64,000 bases of DNA from Actinomycetes bacterium (GTDB taxonomy: Bacteria > Actinomycetota > Acidimicrobiia > IMCC26256 > JANYLB01), in the NCBI GenBank assembly GCA_025363815.1, contig JANYLB010000026.1, forward strand, positions 62,001 to 126,000, written 5' to 3'. This document shows positions 36,818 through 44,829 of the stretch, piece after piece. The notes below the pieces were generated by a model. The model was not told the DNA's origin, ran no database searches, and worked only from the letters and a program-made list of their open reading frames with translations. Within the stretch, counting starts at the first letter, position 1. Every line of letters begins with the position of its first letter. The position numbers and the translations under genes were made by a program.

Positions 36818-38146
36818 ATGACTGTCATGACGAACTCGGCCCAACGAGTCACAGCGGAGGACGCGGCCGCGCTGGTCCGCTCGGGTGACTGGCTTGACTA
36901 CGGCGCCGTACTGGCCCAGCCCGACGCGTTCGACGCGGCGCTGGCCGAACGAGTCAACGAGCTTTCCAATGTCAATATCCGCGGTTGCTTGAGTGTGCGG
37001 AGCCGAGCTGTGCTCGAGGCCGATCCGGAACGTGAGCACTTCAACTTCTTCAACTGGCACCTCGGCGGCTACGACCGCAAGCTGTCCGACGCCGGTCGGC
37101 AGAACTACATCCCGTGCAATCTCGGCGAGATTCCCGACTACTACCGGCGCTTCATCGACCCCCCCGAGATGATGGTGATCAAGACCTGCCCTATCGACGC
37201 CGACGGGTACTTCAATCTCAGCGCGGCGAACCTCTGGCACGGCGCGGTTGCGTCTCGCGCCAAGATCGTGATCGTCGAAACCGACCCTGCGCTTCCCTAC
37301 GTGCACGGGATCGAGAACGGCTTGCACATGAGCCAGGTCGACTACGTGATCGAAGGCGGCGGCCAGCCGGTACCGGAACTGCCCAATCCGGCGCCGACCG
37401 ATGCCGACCGCGCCGTCGCCCGACTGATCGCGGCAGAGATCGAAGACGGCGCGTGTCTCCAGATCGGCATCGGCGCGATGCCGAACGCGGTGTGCTCTCT
37501 GCTACTGGAGTCCGGCGTGCGCAACCTCGGCATTCACACCGAGATGCTCACCGACGGCATCATCGATCTCTACAAGGCCGGCGTCGTCACCGGCTCGGCC
37601 AAGACATCCCATCCGAACAAGATCGTGTGCAGCTTCGGTCTCGGTTCGAAGAAGCTGTACGACGCGATAGATCGCAACCCCGATATCTCGTGCCAACCCG
37701 TCGACATCACCAACCTGCCGCACCTGATCACGCAGAACGATCGCCTCACGACGATCAACAACACGACCCAGATGGATCTCCAAGGCCAGGCGGCGAGCGA
37801 GTCGAGCGGGCACCGTCACATCAGTGGCTCGGGAGGTCAACTCCAGTTCGTTCGCGCGGGCTACGCGTCGAATGGCGGGAAGTCGTTCATCTGCATGTCG
37901 TCGACCTACGAACGCGCCGGCATTCGAGCCAGCCGCATCGTGTTGGATCTGACTCCGGGCAACGTCATCACCGCTCCCCGCAGCGACATGATGTTCGTGG
38001 TGACCGAGTACGGGCTGGTCAACCTCAAGGGTAAATCCATCCCCGAACGGGCGAAGGCGATGATCTCGCTTGCCCATCCAGACTTTCGCGAAGACCTCGA
38101 GCGGGACGCGCGAGCCAACGGTCTGATCCCCAGATCATTTGCGTGA
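36818..38146 (+). CDS. Acetyl-CoA hydrolase/transferase family CoA-transferase
   Basis: A 442-residue class I-like CoA-transferase (4-hydroxybutyrate or butyrate:acetate CoA-transferase type). Key segments are LQIGIGAMPNAVC, LGIHTEMLTDG with the likely catalytic Glu, and the C-terminal VTEYGLVNLKGKS. It moves CoA between short-chain acids or hydrolyses acyl-CoA. The ATG at 36818 follows the GAAAGGTG site at a reasonable distance. It is divergent from the SARP gene, which suggests control by that regulator. Confidence 0.9.
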   Translation: MTVMTNSAQRVTAEDAAALVRSGDWLDYGAVLAQPDAFDAALAERVNELSNVNIRGCLSVRSRAVLEADPEREHFNFFNWHLGGYDRKLSDAGRQNYIPCNLGEIPDYYRRFIDPPEMMVIKTCPIDADGYFNLSAANLWHGAVASRAKIVIVETDPALPYVHGIENGLHMSQVDYVIEGGGQPVPELPNPAPTDADRAVARLIAAEIEDGACLQIGIGAMPNAVCSLLLESGVRNLGIHTEMLTDGIIDLYKAGVVTGSAKTSHPNKIVCSFGLGSKKLYDAIDRNPDISCQPVDITNLPHLITQNDRLTTINNTTQMDLQGQAASESSGHRHISGSGGQLQFVRAGYASNGGKSFICMSSTYERAGIRASRIVLDLTPGNVITAPRSDMMFVVTEYGLVNLKGKSIPERAKAMISLAHPDFREDLERDARANGLIPRSFA

Positions 38147-38190
38147 CAGGCCACGGATGTCACCAGAAGCGGTGAACTGCCGCGTTGTGA

Positions 38191-39288
38191 TCAGCCGCCC
38201 GAAAGTTCGATGGGTCGGCCGATCTGCGCGGATTCAAGCGCGGCCATGAGCATGACCAACACCTCGCGCGACGCTGCGCCGCTCAGCACCGGCTCGTCGA
38301 CCTCACCGCGGAAGAACGCGAGACCGTGTTCCGTCGAACCGACGAACCCCGCCGGCAGCAGATCGTCGAGCGCGTGGAAGGCCCGGATTTCGCCGTCGTG
38401 GTACACCTCGACCGATGGCTCTTGCACTCCGAACGCGCTGATCCGATTGCAGCGCACGTAACCCTTGGTTCCCGTGACCTCGATGCGTTCGTCGCCGGTG
38501 TACCAGTCGGAACGAAAGTAGGTTTCGGGCGCGAGCAGAATCTCGAGCACGGCTCGTACGCCGTTTTCGTGCTCCCAGACCAGAGTCGACGGCGCGTCGA
38601 GCGCGATACCGGGCACGATCTCGGTCAGCGACGTCCACGCGAAGATCTTGGTGACCGGTCCGAAGAGCCAACGCGCGACTGCGAGCTGATGCCAACCGTG
38701 ATCGAAGACGAGCATGCCGCGCCCGTCTTTCGTCTGTTCGAACTGCCATTGCCACGTCGACATCGGCACGTCCCACCCACCGGCCCCAGTTCCGACCAGC
38801 TTCATGTGCACGCCGACCGGCCGGCCGATCTCGCCGGAGTCGACGACTTCCTTCAGCTTCACGATCGGCGGAAAGAAGAGGTAGTCCTCGAGGATGCGCA
38901 GCTGCGCGCCACTCGCCGCGGCGGCGGCGAGAATCTCGTCGGTCTCTTCGAGGCTGCGGGCGATCGGCTTTTGCAACTGCACGTGAAAACCGGCCGTCAG
39001 CACCTTCGTAGCCACGGTGCCGTGCGCCGGCGTAGGCACCAGCACGTCGACGACGTCGGCCTCCCAGGTCAACATCTCGTCTAGGTCGGCGGTCGTGCGC
39101 GCCTTCGGGAACACTTCGGCCCACCGCTGCACGCGCGCCGGATCGCGATCGCACAGACCGACAATCTCGACGTCTTCGCGTCCGACATAGGTGGTCACGA
39201 CGAGTTCGGAGACTTGGCCGAGCCCGACGATCATCAAGCGGACGGGTCGGTCGCGAATCGGCAGAGGTGTAGGCATACGGGTGGTCAT
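38191..39288 (-). CDS. Gfo/Idh/MocA-family oxidoreductase
   Basis: A 365-residue NAD(P)-dependent oxidoreductase. The N-terminal Rossmann part is RLMIVGLGQVSELVV with GxGxxxE-like spacing. The family's EKP motif appears as QLQKPIA (Lys-Pro kept). The C-terminal alpha/beta domain has the conserved FDHGWHQLAVARWLFG. It would oxidise or reduce a sugar or cyclitol. Convergent with the CoA-transferase and followed by an EamA transporter gene upstream on the same strand (22 bases apart). Confidence 0.86.
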   Translation of the reverse strand: MTTRMPTPLPIRDRPVRLMIVGLGQVSELVVTTYVGREDVEIVGLCDRDPARVQRWAEVFPKARTTADLDEMLTWEADVVDVLVPTPAHGTVATKVLTAGFHVQLQKPIARSLEETDEILAAAAASGAQLRILEDYLFFPPIVKLKEVVDSGEIGRPVGVHMKLVGTGAGGWDVPMSTWQWQFEQTKDGRGMLVFDHGWHQLAVARWLFGPVTKIFAWTSLTEIVPGIALDAPSTLVWEHENGVRAVLEILLAPETYFRSDWYTGDERIEVTGTKGYVRCNRISAFGVQEPSVEVYHDGEIRAFHALDDLLPAGFVGSTEHGLAFFRGEVDEPVLSGAASREVLVMLMAALESAQIGRPIELSGG

Positions 39289-39310
39289 GGCGCGGAGTAT
39301 GGCGGCTGTC

Positions 39311-40219
39311 TCAACTGATTGCGATCAGGACGACGCCCGCTGCCGCGAGCACCAGGCCGGCCAGTTGGGTGCGCCCGATCCGTTCATGCAGGACCTGCCA
39401 CGCGAGCACGACGGTGAACGCCGGGGCAAGGGCGATGATGGGCGCGACGACTACGGCGAGATCGCCGCGCACGGCCAAGATCAGGAACAGCGTCGCGGTC
39501 ACGTCGGCGAGCCCCGCGATGACGGCGAGGATCACCCAAGACGAGAGAAAGCGTTGACCCGCCGACGCGTCCGGCGTGACTCCCCCGGTGTTCATCTCAA
39601 CCGCGGCCGCGGTCTCGACCGGTGATCCGGCGCGCCGGGCGACAAGCACGAGCGTCACCAAGCCGACCAGCACGACGCCGACGACCCGCGCGCTGAGCAG
39701 CGGCCACATACCCGACTTCGGCACGGTTTCGGCGTAGAAGATGAACGAAGCGCCGAGACCGGCGCCCGAGCCGATCGCAAGCAGTAACGCGGGGATCGCC
39801 GATCCTGTCGCCGCGTCGCGTTCACGGCCGATCAACACGGCCGCGACGATGGCGCAGACAACACCGATCGAGACGAGCGTGCTCGGGCGTTCGCCTGTGA
39901 TCACAGCCCAAGTAACCGGCACCACTGCGGCAACCGCTGCCGTCACGGGCGCGACCACACCCATGCGCCCCGACGCGAGGCCGGCGTACAGCAGCCCGAG
40001 CCCGACCACGTTCGCGGAGCCCGCGAGCATGCCGAGCATGAGGTCATGCCCGATGAACGGTGGCGCGGTAAGCAAGACGACGACAAGCGCGCCGAGCATC
40101 GCCATCACCTGCGCGACGAGGAGCACCGAGATGGTGCTGGCGTCGCGCGACGCCCGGCCGCCAAAGAAGTCGCCGCTGCCGTAGAGCAAGGCCGCGCCGA
40201 GTGCGAGAACAATGCCCAT
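39311..40219 (-). CDS. EamA/DMT family transporter
   Basis: A 302-residue membrane protein with ten hydrophobic segments in two homologous EamA halves (first half 1-140, second 150-300). The ending LHERIGRTQLAGLVLAAAGV is characteristic of the DMT superfamily. It would export or import small metabolites such as amino acids or sugars. It sits 22 bases upstream of the Gfo/Idh gene on the same strand, so the two may be one unit. Confidence 0.88.
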   Translation of the reverse strand: MGIVLALGAALLYGSGDFFGGRASRDASTISVLLVAQVMAMLGALVVVLLTAPPFIGHDLMLGMLAGSANVVGLGLLYAGLASGRMGVVAPVTAAVAAVVPVTWAVITGERPSTLVSIGVVCAIVAAVLIGRERDAATGSAIPALLLAIGSGAGLGASFIFYAETVPKSGMWPLLSARVVGVVLVGLVTLVLVARRAGSPVETAAAVEMNTGGVTPDASAGQRFLSSWVILAVIAGLADVTATLFLILAVRGDLAVVVAPIIALAPAFTVVLAWQVLHERIGRTQLAGLVLAAAGVVLIAIS

Positions 40220-40301
40220 GAGGAGAACTGTCTAGCGGACCGCCGACCAAATCCTCGACGTCCTCAAGAAATATCTCACGGACCTCTCACGCGGGTCACT
40301 A

Positions 40302-40327
40302 GGAGTTCGAGTCCCATCGTCTCCACC
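40302..40327 (+). other. tRNA/tmRNA 3'-end-like remnant
   Basis: TTCGAGTCCCATCGTCTCC followed by ACC (40306-40327) has the look of a T-loop, 3' T-stem and acceptor end. It matches the 3' end of the tRNA-Ala at 45377-45453 at 19 of 22 positions, yet lies in the opposite orientation. No matching 5' half exists nearby, so it is not a whole RNA gene. Such ends are frequent scars of integrative elements. The surrounding 40220-40378 has no gene. Confidence 0.5.
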
Positions 40328-40378
40328 GAAAAAGTCCTGGTCAGAGTCCTGTTTGCCGCAGGGGCCCTCAGCTCATGA

Positions 40379-40411
40379 CGAAGAGCCCGGTGCTATGCAC
40401 CGGGCTCTTCG
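40379..40411. terminator. Strong hairpin at the end of the VOC gene
   Basis: CGAAGAGCCCGGTGC (40379-40393) and GCACCGGGCTCTTCG (40397-40411) form a perfect 15-bp stem with a three-base loop, overlapping the last codons of the VOC gene. It lacks a T-tract. Terminators of this kind are common in high-GC actinobacteria. It would end the transcript of the VOC/monooxygenase pair. Confidence 0.65.
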
Positions 40412-40830
40412 CTGGGACCACCGTTGTGCCCCGTGACCTGCTCGGGCTGGAAGACGGCGATGGTGTTGCCGTCCGGGTCCTTGAACCAGGCCGACCGGCC
40501 GATACCGGGTGTCGTCCCGACGTGATCGACCGTCTTGAAGCTCTCGCTGTCGTACTCTTCGAACACGACACCGCGAGCAGCGAGCTCGGCGACGTCGGCC
40601 GCGATGTCGGTCGACCAGAACCGCACCTGCGTATGGTCCGCCTTGTTCCCAGCGTTGCCGCGTCCATAGATCAGCAGGGTGGTGTCGTCCCCGCACTCGA
40701 AGACGAGATGGTTCTTGATCGTCTCCGCCGACAGCGCCAGCCCCACCTTGTCGCGGTAGAAGCTTTCACTCGCCGCGAGATCAGTCGAGACGAGTACTGC
40801 CGAGATGCGGTTCTGCCCGAGATGGGTCAC
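40393..40830 (-). CDS. VOC family (glyoxalase-like) protein
   Basis: A 145-residue vicinal-oxygen-chelate protein with two beta-alpha-beta-beta-beta modules. Segments ISAVLVSTDLAASESFYRDK and WFKDPDGNTIAVFQ are typical. Function may be antibiotic resistance, glyoxal detoxification or another ligand-binding role. The GTG at 40828-40830 overlaps the stop of the upstream gene as GTGA, so the two genes are coupled. Both lie divergent from the MarR gene. Confidence 0.87.
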   Translation of the reverse strand: MTHLGQNRISAVLVSTDLAASESFYRDKVGLALSAETIKNHLVFECGDDTTLLIYGRGNAGNKADHTQVRFWSTDIAADVAELAARGVVFEEYDSESFKTVDHVGTTPGIGRSAWFKDPDGNTIAVFQPEQVTGHNGGPSEEPGA

Positions 40831-41114
40831 GGCATCACGGTGACGAGATCGATCTCGGTCTCCTGCGGTGGCGTCGGGAAGCCGCCCTCGATTCCTTGCT
40901 GCAGCCGAGGGAGCAGTGTTCCGTCGCGGAATGATTCCCAGCTCTGCTTCGACTCGTGGACCGCGAAGATCGTCCAACCGCCTCCGGCGGCACCGGCCGC
41001 ATGGAACGCCTGGCCCGGAGGCAGCTCACCGGAGCTTGGGTGAACGGCCGCGATCGAGGCCTCGTAATTCTCCTTAGTACCCCCGGGAAAGTGATGAATG
41101 ACTGCAAACGACAT
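40827..41114 (-). CDS. Small protein with probable dimeric alpha/beta-barrel (antibiotic-monooxygenase-like) fold
   Basis: A 95-residue protein beginning MSFAVIHHFPGGTKENYEASI, then GWTIFAVHESKQSWESFRD and a final LPRLQQGIEGGFPTPPQETEI. This pattern is common in actinobacterial ABM-like proteins of unknown function. It is the first gene of a two-gene unit with the VOC protein, divergent from the MarR gene, suggesting that MarR controls the pair. Confidence 0.75.
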   Translation of the reverse strand: MSFAVIHHFPGGTKENYEASIAAVHPSSGELPPGQAFHAAGAAGGGWTIFAVHESKQSWESFRDGTLLPRLQQGIEGGFPTPPQETEIDLVTVMP

Positions 41115-41140
41115 GGAATCCCCTCCTGTGTGGTATTATT

Positions 41141-41158
41141 TACTTCGGCAAGAAAGTA
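41141..41158. promoter_or_regulatory. Inverted repeat between MarR and the VOC operon
   Basis: TACTT (41141-41145) and AAGTA (41154-41158) form an inverted repeat with an 8-base spacer in an unusually AT-rich patch (41131-41165) between the divergent genes. MarR proteins bind such palindromes. The site is close to both start codons, so it would control both directions. Confidence 0.5.
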
Positions 41159-41174
41159 TCAAGGAGGTCACGAG

Positions 41175-41648
41175 GTGTCAAGCAATACTGATGGGGATGA
41201 CTACTTGACCGCTACGGAGTTCCGCGCGTGGCACGGGTCCTTGCAGTTCACGAACACGGCAATCCGTGCGCTCGACGTTGCGCTCGCGGCGGCTCACGGG
41301 ATCTCCGTGAAAGAGTTCGACGTGTTGATCACATTGTTCAACGCGCCGAACCGCAAGCTGCGAATGACCGAACTCGCCGACCGGGTGGTCCTCAGTGCGA
41401 GTGGCGTCAGTCATCTGGTCACTCGACTTGAGCGCGACGGGCTGGTGCGCCGCGCGGCTGACCCCAATGACGGGCGCAGCTTCTTCGCGGAACTCACGCG
41501 TGCAGGTCATCGGCGGCTCCACGATTCACGTCCGACGCACAACGCGGTGGTGCGCGCACATCTCATTGACCGCGTGACACCGACACAGTTGTCGACCCTC
41601 GGTGATCTCTGGGAGGCGATTCTGGAAGCGCCGTCCACTGACGACTGA
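41175..41648 (+). CDS. MarR family transcriptional regulator
   Basis: A 157-residue winged-helix regulator. The DNA-binding helices are RKLRMTELADRVVLSASGVSHL and the wing RRAADPNDGRSFFAELTRAGH. The N-terminal helices (LQFTNTAIRALDVALAAAHG) form the dimer interface. The GTG at 41175 is preceded by AAGGAGGT. It probably represses the divergent VOC/ABM pair and itself in response to a phenolic or lipid ligand. Confidence 0.9.
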   Translation: MSSNTDGDDYLTATEFRAWHGSLQFTNTAIRALDVALAAAHGISVKEFDVLITLFNAPNRKLRMTELADRVVLSASGVSHLVTRLERDGLVRRAADPNDGRSFFAELTRAGHRRLHDSRPTHNAVVRAHLIDRVTPTQLSTLGDLWEAILEAPSTDD

Positions 41649-41838
41649 ACAGGTCGGCCGCGGTTTGCGAGTCGGCGCCGAGAGTTGATCTCGTTGTGAC
41701 CCACGTGCGTATCTCTTCGGCGGCGGTTACAAACTCTCCGCCAGAACGATCGGCCGCTGCGCGAGTCTGCTGAATCCGTGCTCCCTGCACAGTACGACCC
41801 GTCACGGTGCCAATCGGTTGCCAAACCGGCGCGCCGGT

Positions 41839-42948
41839 TCAGCGAGCGAGAAGGTCGAGGAGCTCACCGGCGACCCACCAGCTGCGAGGTCGCCCGGGTT
41901 CGCCTGTCCCGGGCAGGTCGACCGCGCGCAACACCCCGCGCTCGGCGAGAACTTCGAGTGCTGTTCGGGCTGTCGGAGGGCTGACGTCGAGCAGGCGGAC
42001 GGCTGTGTCCACATCGAGGGCCGGGTGTGTGAGCACCTGATCGACCAGGCGACGAGCAGCAGCGTCGGATCGGAGGTTCTCCAGTAGAGCCGGCCAAGAG
42101 GCGACAAGTTCGCCGGCGGCGGCGAGCGTCTCGGTGGCGCACATTGCTGCATGCTCGACGGTGCCGGCAAACCAGCGGATCCAGTCATCGGGGCCGATGG
42201 TGCGGTAGAGCGTCAGTCCCGACAGGTAGCCGCCGACGTCGCGAAGGAACGCTACGGACACGGGCGGCGGGACCGCCAGCGGAATGTGGCGGTGGAGTGT
42301 CCAGCCGATCAGCAACCGGCCGATGCGCCCGTTGCCGTCGGCGAACGGGTGGATCGCCTCGAACTGGGCATGGAGGAGGCCGGCGGCCGTTACCGGGTCG
42401 TGCGACGGCTTGTTCGCGTAGTCGACGAGGTCGACCATCAGTGCATCGATGCGATCGTCGGGCGTGGCGACGTACGCGGACCGACGTGGTGTGGGTCCAC
42501 CGACCCAGCCGAGGCGGTCGCGCCAGGCCCCCTTGAGATCGTCGTCGAGGTCTGCCGACGTCATCAGGATGCTGTGCCACTGCCACAGGTCTTCACGCGT
42601 GAGTGGGCCGTCATGGGCCAAGACCGCATCAAGGGCGCGCAGGTTGTCCGCGACCTCTGCAGCCGGCCCGGCCACCGACGGGTCAACGTTTGCGACGGCG
42701 ACCACGTCGGCCGGAGCATTGATCGCCTCGATTCTGCTGGAGGCAACCCCTTCGGCGCGCAAGAGCAAGCGAGCGGCGACTTCGAGGCGCGGGTCGTGCC
42801 AGGCCGCCGTTGGGCTCAGGACCCCCTCGGCGCGGGCTGCATCGACTCGAGCGGTCGCGCCGAGTTCACCCACAGAGGAGAGGGGAGCTGGAACGAACGC
42901 GCCGACCGGATGGCCTTCCCACTCGACCGTGACCACCTCATGGCGCAT
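41839..42948 (-). CDS. Fic family protein with C-terminal winged helix
   Basis: A 369-residue Fic protein. The active-site motif HPFADGNGRIGR lies at residues 200-211, and the auto-inhibitory-type Ser-x3-Glu (S70 to E74 in SSRIEAI) lies near the N-terminus, as in class II Fic proteins. A C-terminal winged-helix (about 290-369) would bind DNA. Members transfer AMP to target proteins. The ATG at 42946-42948 has an AAGGG site; a TTG at 42963 is upstream in frame. Next to two TA-type loci. Confidence 0.9.
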   Translation of the reverse strand: MRHEVVTVEWEGHPVGAFVPAPLSSVGELGATARVDAARAEGVLSPTAAWHDPRLEVAARLLLRAEGVASSRIEAINAPADVVAVANVDPSVAGPAAEVADNLRALDAVLAHDGPLTREDLWQWHSILMTSADLDDDLKGAWRDRLGWVGGPTPRRSAYVATPDDRIDALMVDLVDYANKPSHDPVTAAGLLHAQFEAIHPFADGNGRIGRLLIGWTLHRHIPLAVPPPVSVAFLRDVGGYLSGLTLYRTIGPDDWIRWFAGTVEHAAMCATETLAAAGELVASWPALLENLRSDAAARRLVDQVLTHPALDVDTAVRLLDVSPPTARTALEVLAERGVLRAVDLPGTGEPGRPRSWWVAGELLDLLAR

Positions 42949-43145
42949 CGGATCCCTTCTCAACCCTGGGAGTTTCGAAAGGATAACACTCAGAAACTTT
43001 CAGAAAGCTGGTGGACTCGCCTGCCCTTCGCCGAAGCGGAAGTGCGCAGAGTGGCCCTGATGGGACGACGTTCGAACCACGCGCCCTGAGCGGACGACGC
43101 CGACACGTGAGGCTGTTCGCGCGACGGCGCATTTCCGCTGCCCCG

Positions 43146-43412
43146 CTACCGGTTGCGGTACACGTCCGACCGGTGCTCGATCCGGACGACCCGGACCGTG
43201 CGCGCCGATGCGTCGAGGCGGTAGACGACCCGGTACGCACCCCGCCGCGCCGAGTGGTACTCCGCGAGTTCGCGCTGCAGGGGTCTGCCGACTCGCTCCG
43301 GCTCGGTGCACAACGCTCCGACCATGAACTCGACGACCGCGGCAGCGACCCCCTCGGGAAGTCGACCCAGGGCCCGCTCTGCCGACGCGGCCACCTGCAG
43401 GTTCCATGTCAC
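43146..43412 (-). CDS. RelE/ParE family toxin
   Basis: An 88-residue RelE-type toxin. It opens MTWNLQVAASAERALGRLP and has the typical core RPLQRELAEYHSARRGAYRVVY and the ending RVVRIEHRSDVYRNR with a C-terminal His/Tyr near the RNase active site. It would cut mRNA on the ribosome. Its start overlaps the antitoxin stop as ATGA. Confidence 0.92.
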   Translation of the reverse strand: MTWNLQVAASAERALGRLPEGVAAAVVEFMVGALCTEPERVGRPLQRELAEYHSARRGAYRVVYRLDASARTVRVVRIEHRSDVYRNR

Positions 43413-43684
43413 CGATGGAGATACTTCGCCCGGAGCTCGTCGGCGGTGAGCGCCTTGCCGCTGTCGATCTCGTTCTCTGCCTTGCCTATCGCCCGCATCG
43501 CCGCCGGATTCGACAGGATCTCGACGGTCTCTTCGAGTGATTCGAGGTCGTCCGGTGAGATGAGGACCGCAGCGGGTCGACCGTTGCGCGTGAGGACGAC
43601 ACGATCGTGGCGAGCTTCGACACCGTCGACGATCTGCGACAGTCGCTTCTTGATCTCCGACAGGGGGAGCGTCGTATCGCTCAT
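43409..43684 (-). CDS. Phd/YefM family antitoxin
   Basis: A 91-residue antitoxin that precedes and overlaps the RelE toxin gene. The N-terminal Phd/YefM DNA-binding region is LPLSEIKKRLSQIVDGVEARH and RVVLTRNGRPAAVLIS, and the C-terminal tail is the toxin-wrapping part (ADELRAKYLHR). A TAGAAT hexamer at 43692-43697, seven bases before the start, may be the -10 of a leaderless transcript. Autoregulation by the antitoxin-toxin complex is expected. Confidence 0.92.
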   Translation of the reverse strand: MSDTTLPLSEIKKRLSQIVDGVEARHDRVVLTRNGRPAAVLISPDDLESLEETVEILSNPAAMRAIGKAENEIDSGKALTADELRAKYLHR

Positions 43685-43849
43685 GACCGCTATTCTAGTC
43701 ACGCGCGGTTGTGAACGACTCCTCCCTCGGACGTCGTCGCTCGCTGATCGCTGATCGCGCACTACTGGGGAAGTACGCCCCGCAGCGGCAATGCCGACGG
43801 ATGCGACATCGCCGCGGCGTCCGACGACAGCTCGGAGTGCCCGTCGGGA

Positions 43850-44170
43850 TCAGGCGTCGAGAAGCACACGGTGGTCGTCGAAGACGGCTGATATCTCGAG
43901 GGTGCCGCCAAGGTGGCTCACGATCGAACGCAGAACCTCAAGCGAGAGCGCTATCTCGCCGGACTCGATCTGTGAGACCGCGCTCTGCGACTTGCCGATC
44001 ATCTCGGCGAGTTCCAGCTGGGTCAGACCCAGCGCCTTCCGCAGTTCGACAAGCCGGTACTGGGAGACCTCGGCGAGAGCGCGAGCACGGGCGGCATCAA
44101 TCCGGGCGCGACGGGCTGGATCACGGCGAGCATCGGCGCTGAGATCGGAGAACTTCTTGGTTGTCGGCAT
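43850..44170 (-). CDS. XRE/HigA-type antitoxin
   Basis: A 106-residue protein. The HTH domain covers about residues 38-95: LVELRKALGLTQLELAEMIG, KSQSAVSQIESGEIALSLEVL. It is the second gene of a HigB/HigA-type pair, placed after the toxin in transcription order, the usual order for this type. It appears intact although the toxin before it is degenerate, so it may now be a lone antitoxin or regulator. Confidence 0.85.
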   Translation of the reverse strand: MPTTKKFSDLSADARRDPARRARIDAARARALAEVSQYRLVELRKALGLTQLELAEMIGKSQSAVSQIESGEIALSLEVLRSIVSHLGGTLEISAVFDDHRVLLDA

Positions 44171-44172
44171 CG

Positions 44173-44469
44173 CAGCAGTCCTTCCTCTTGGAGCTCCCCA
44201 AGATGGACGTCGTAAAGGTCGTCGGCGATCGGCACGTATCGGTCGTACCAGCGGTTCCAGTTCGGACTGCCCGCGTCGTCGGGGCTCTTGTCGCCGCCGA
44301 TCAACAAAATTCCGACGCGACGGGGATCGAACGCAAACAGAACTCGGATCCCCCCGGGCACGCGCAGTTCCTTCATATGGGCATGTCGAGACTGATGAAC
44401 CTGGTCGACCACAACGTCATCTCGGGCTCGCGCGTCGGTTGGCTGCTGCCCTTGGTCGGTCGGCGCCAA
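44173..44469 (-). pseudogene. Degenerate HigB/RelE-type toxin
   Basis: The frame at 44469-44173 contains the core of a HigB (Gp49-like) toxin: SRHAHMKELRVPGGIRVLFA, then ILLIGGDKSPDDAG and a final IADDLYDVHLGELQEEGLL. The family's N-terminal 25-30 residues are missing: the frame is closed by a TAG at 44506-44508 and no ATG or GTG lies before the core. At the 3' end the frame has lost its stop next to the antitoxin ATG (44168-44170) and remains open to 44023 inside the antitoxin gene. Both ends point to decay. A shortened active toxin from a TTG start is not excluded. Confidence 0.6.
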
Positions 44470-44475
44470 CGCACT

Positions 44476-44637
44476 GTGCCCGCCGGAAACCAGACCAAGG
44501 CCGACCTACTGATCACCGCCCTTGCGGGCGGGGGTTCTAGTAAGACCGCCATGGTGGAGCTCATCGGATGGCTTTCACACCCGACCGACGCGATGCTCGA
44601 CGGCATCCTCGGGATGATTGTCGCAGGGCGCAGGTAG
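44476..44637 (+). CDS. Possible small protein ahead of the two-gene operon
   Basis: A 53-residue frame from GTG 44476 (VPAGNQTKADLLITALAGGG and onward) to TAG at 44635-44637, ten bases before the next gene. Amino acid composition looks protein-like, but no family is recognised and no ribosome site is evident. It overlaps nothing except the antisense of the decayed HigB. The frame could start further upstream. Low confidence. Confidence 0.25.
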   Translation: MPAGNQTKADLLITALAGGGSSKTAMVELIGWLSHPTDAMLDGILGMIVAGRR

Positions 44638-44646
44638 GCTGGGGCC

Positions 44647-44826
44647 ATGCCCCGGAGGATCTGGACCGCTGCCGAGCTAGAGCGCATGACCCGAGCTGAG
44701 CAGCAAGCGATCTTCGAGGACAGCATCATCTGGAATCTTGACGACGCTCCTCCGGACCTTGTCGCACGCCTGAGGGAAGACGTCGAACGACACATCGCCG
44801 AGCACGAACCACGACGGTCCAACTAA
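44647..44826 (+). CDS. Small putative antitoxin of an undescribed pair
   Basis: A 59-residue protein starting MPRRIWTAAELERMTRAEQQ and ending in a charged tail (VERHIAEHEPRRSN). A helical protein with a central DLVARLREDVERHIAEH stretch. Small size, first position, three-base spacing to the next gene and location in a toxin-antitoxin-rich zone support an antitoxin role. No known family is recognised, so the role is inferred. Confidence 0.6.
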   Translation: MPRRIWTAAELERMTRAEQQAIFEDSIIWNLDDAPPDLVARLREDVERHIAEHEPRRSN

Positions 44827-44829
44827 CGA

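Noticed and set aside
41563-41805. Minus-strand 80-residue frame overlapping the end of the MarR gene
   Set aside because: It overlaps MarR by 86 bases, has unusual third-base composition for this genome and no family or ribosome site.
43068-43095. tRNA-like string near GTTCGAAC upstream of the RelE gene
   Set aside because: It does not extend to stems on either side and there is no acceptor or anticodon arm.
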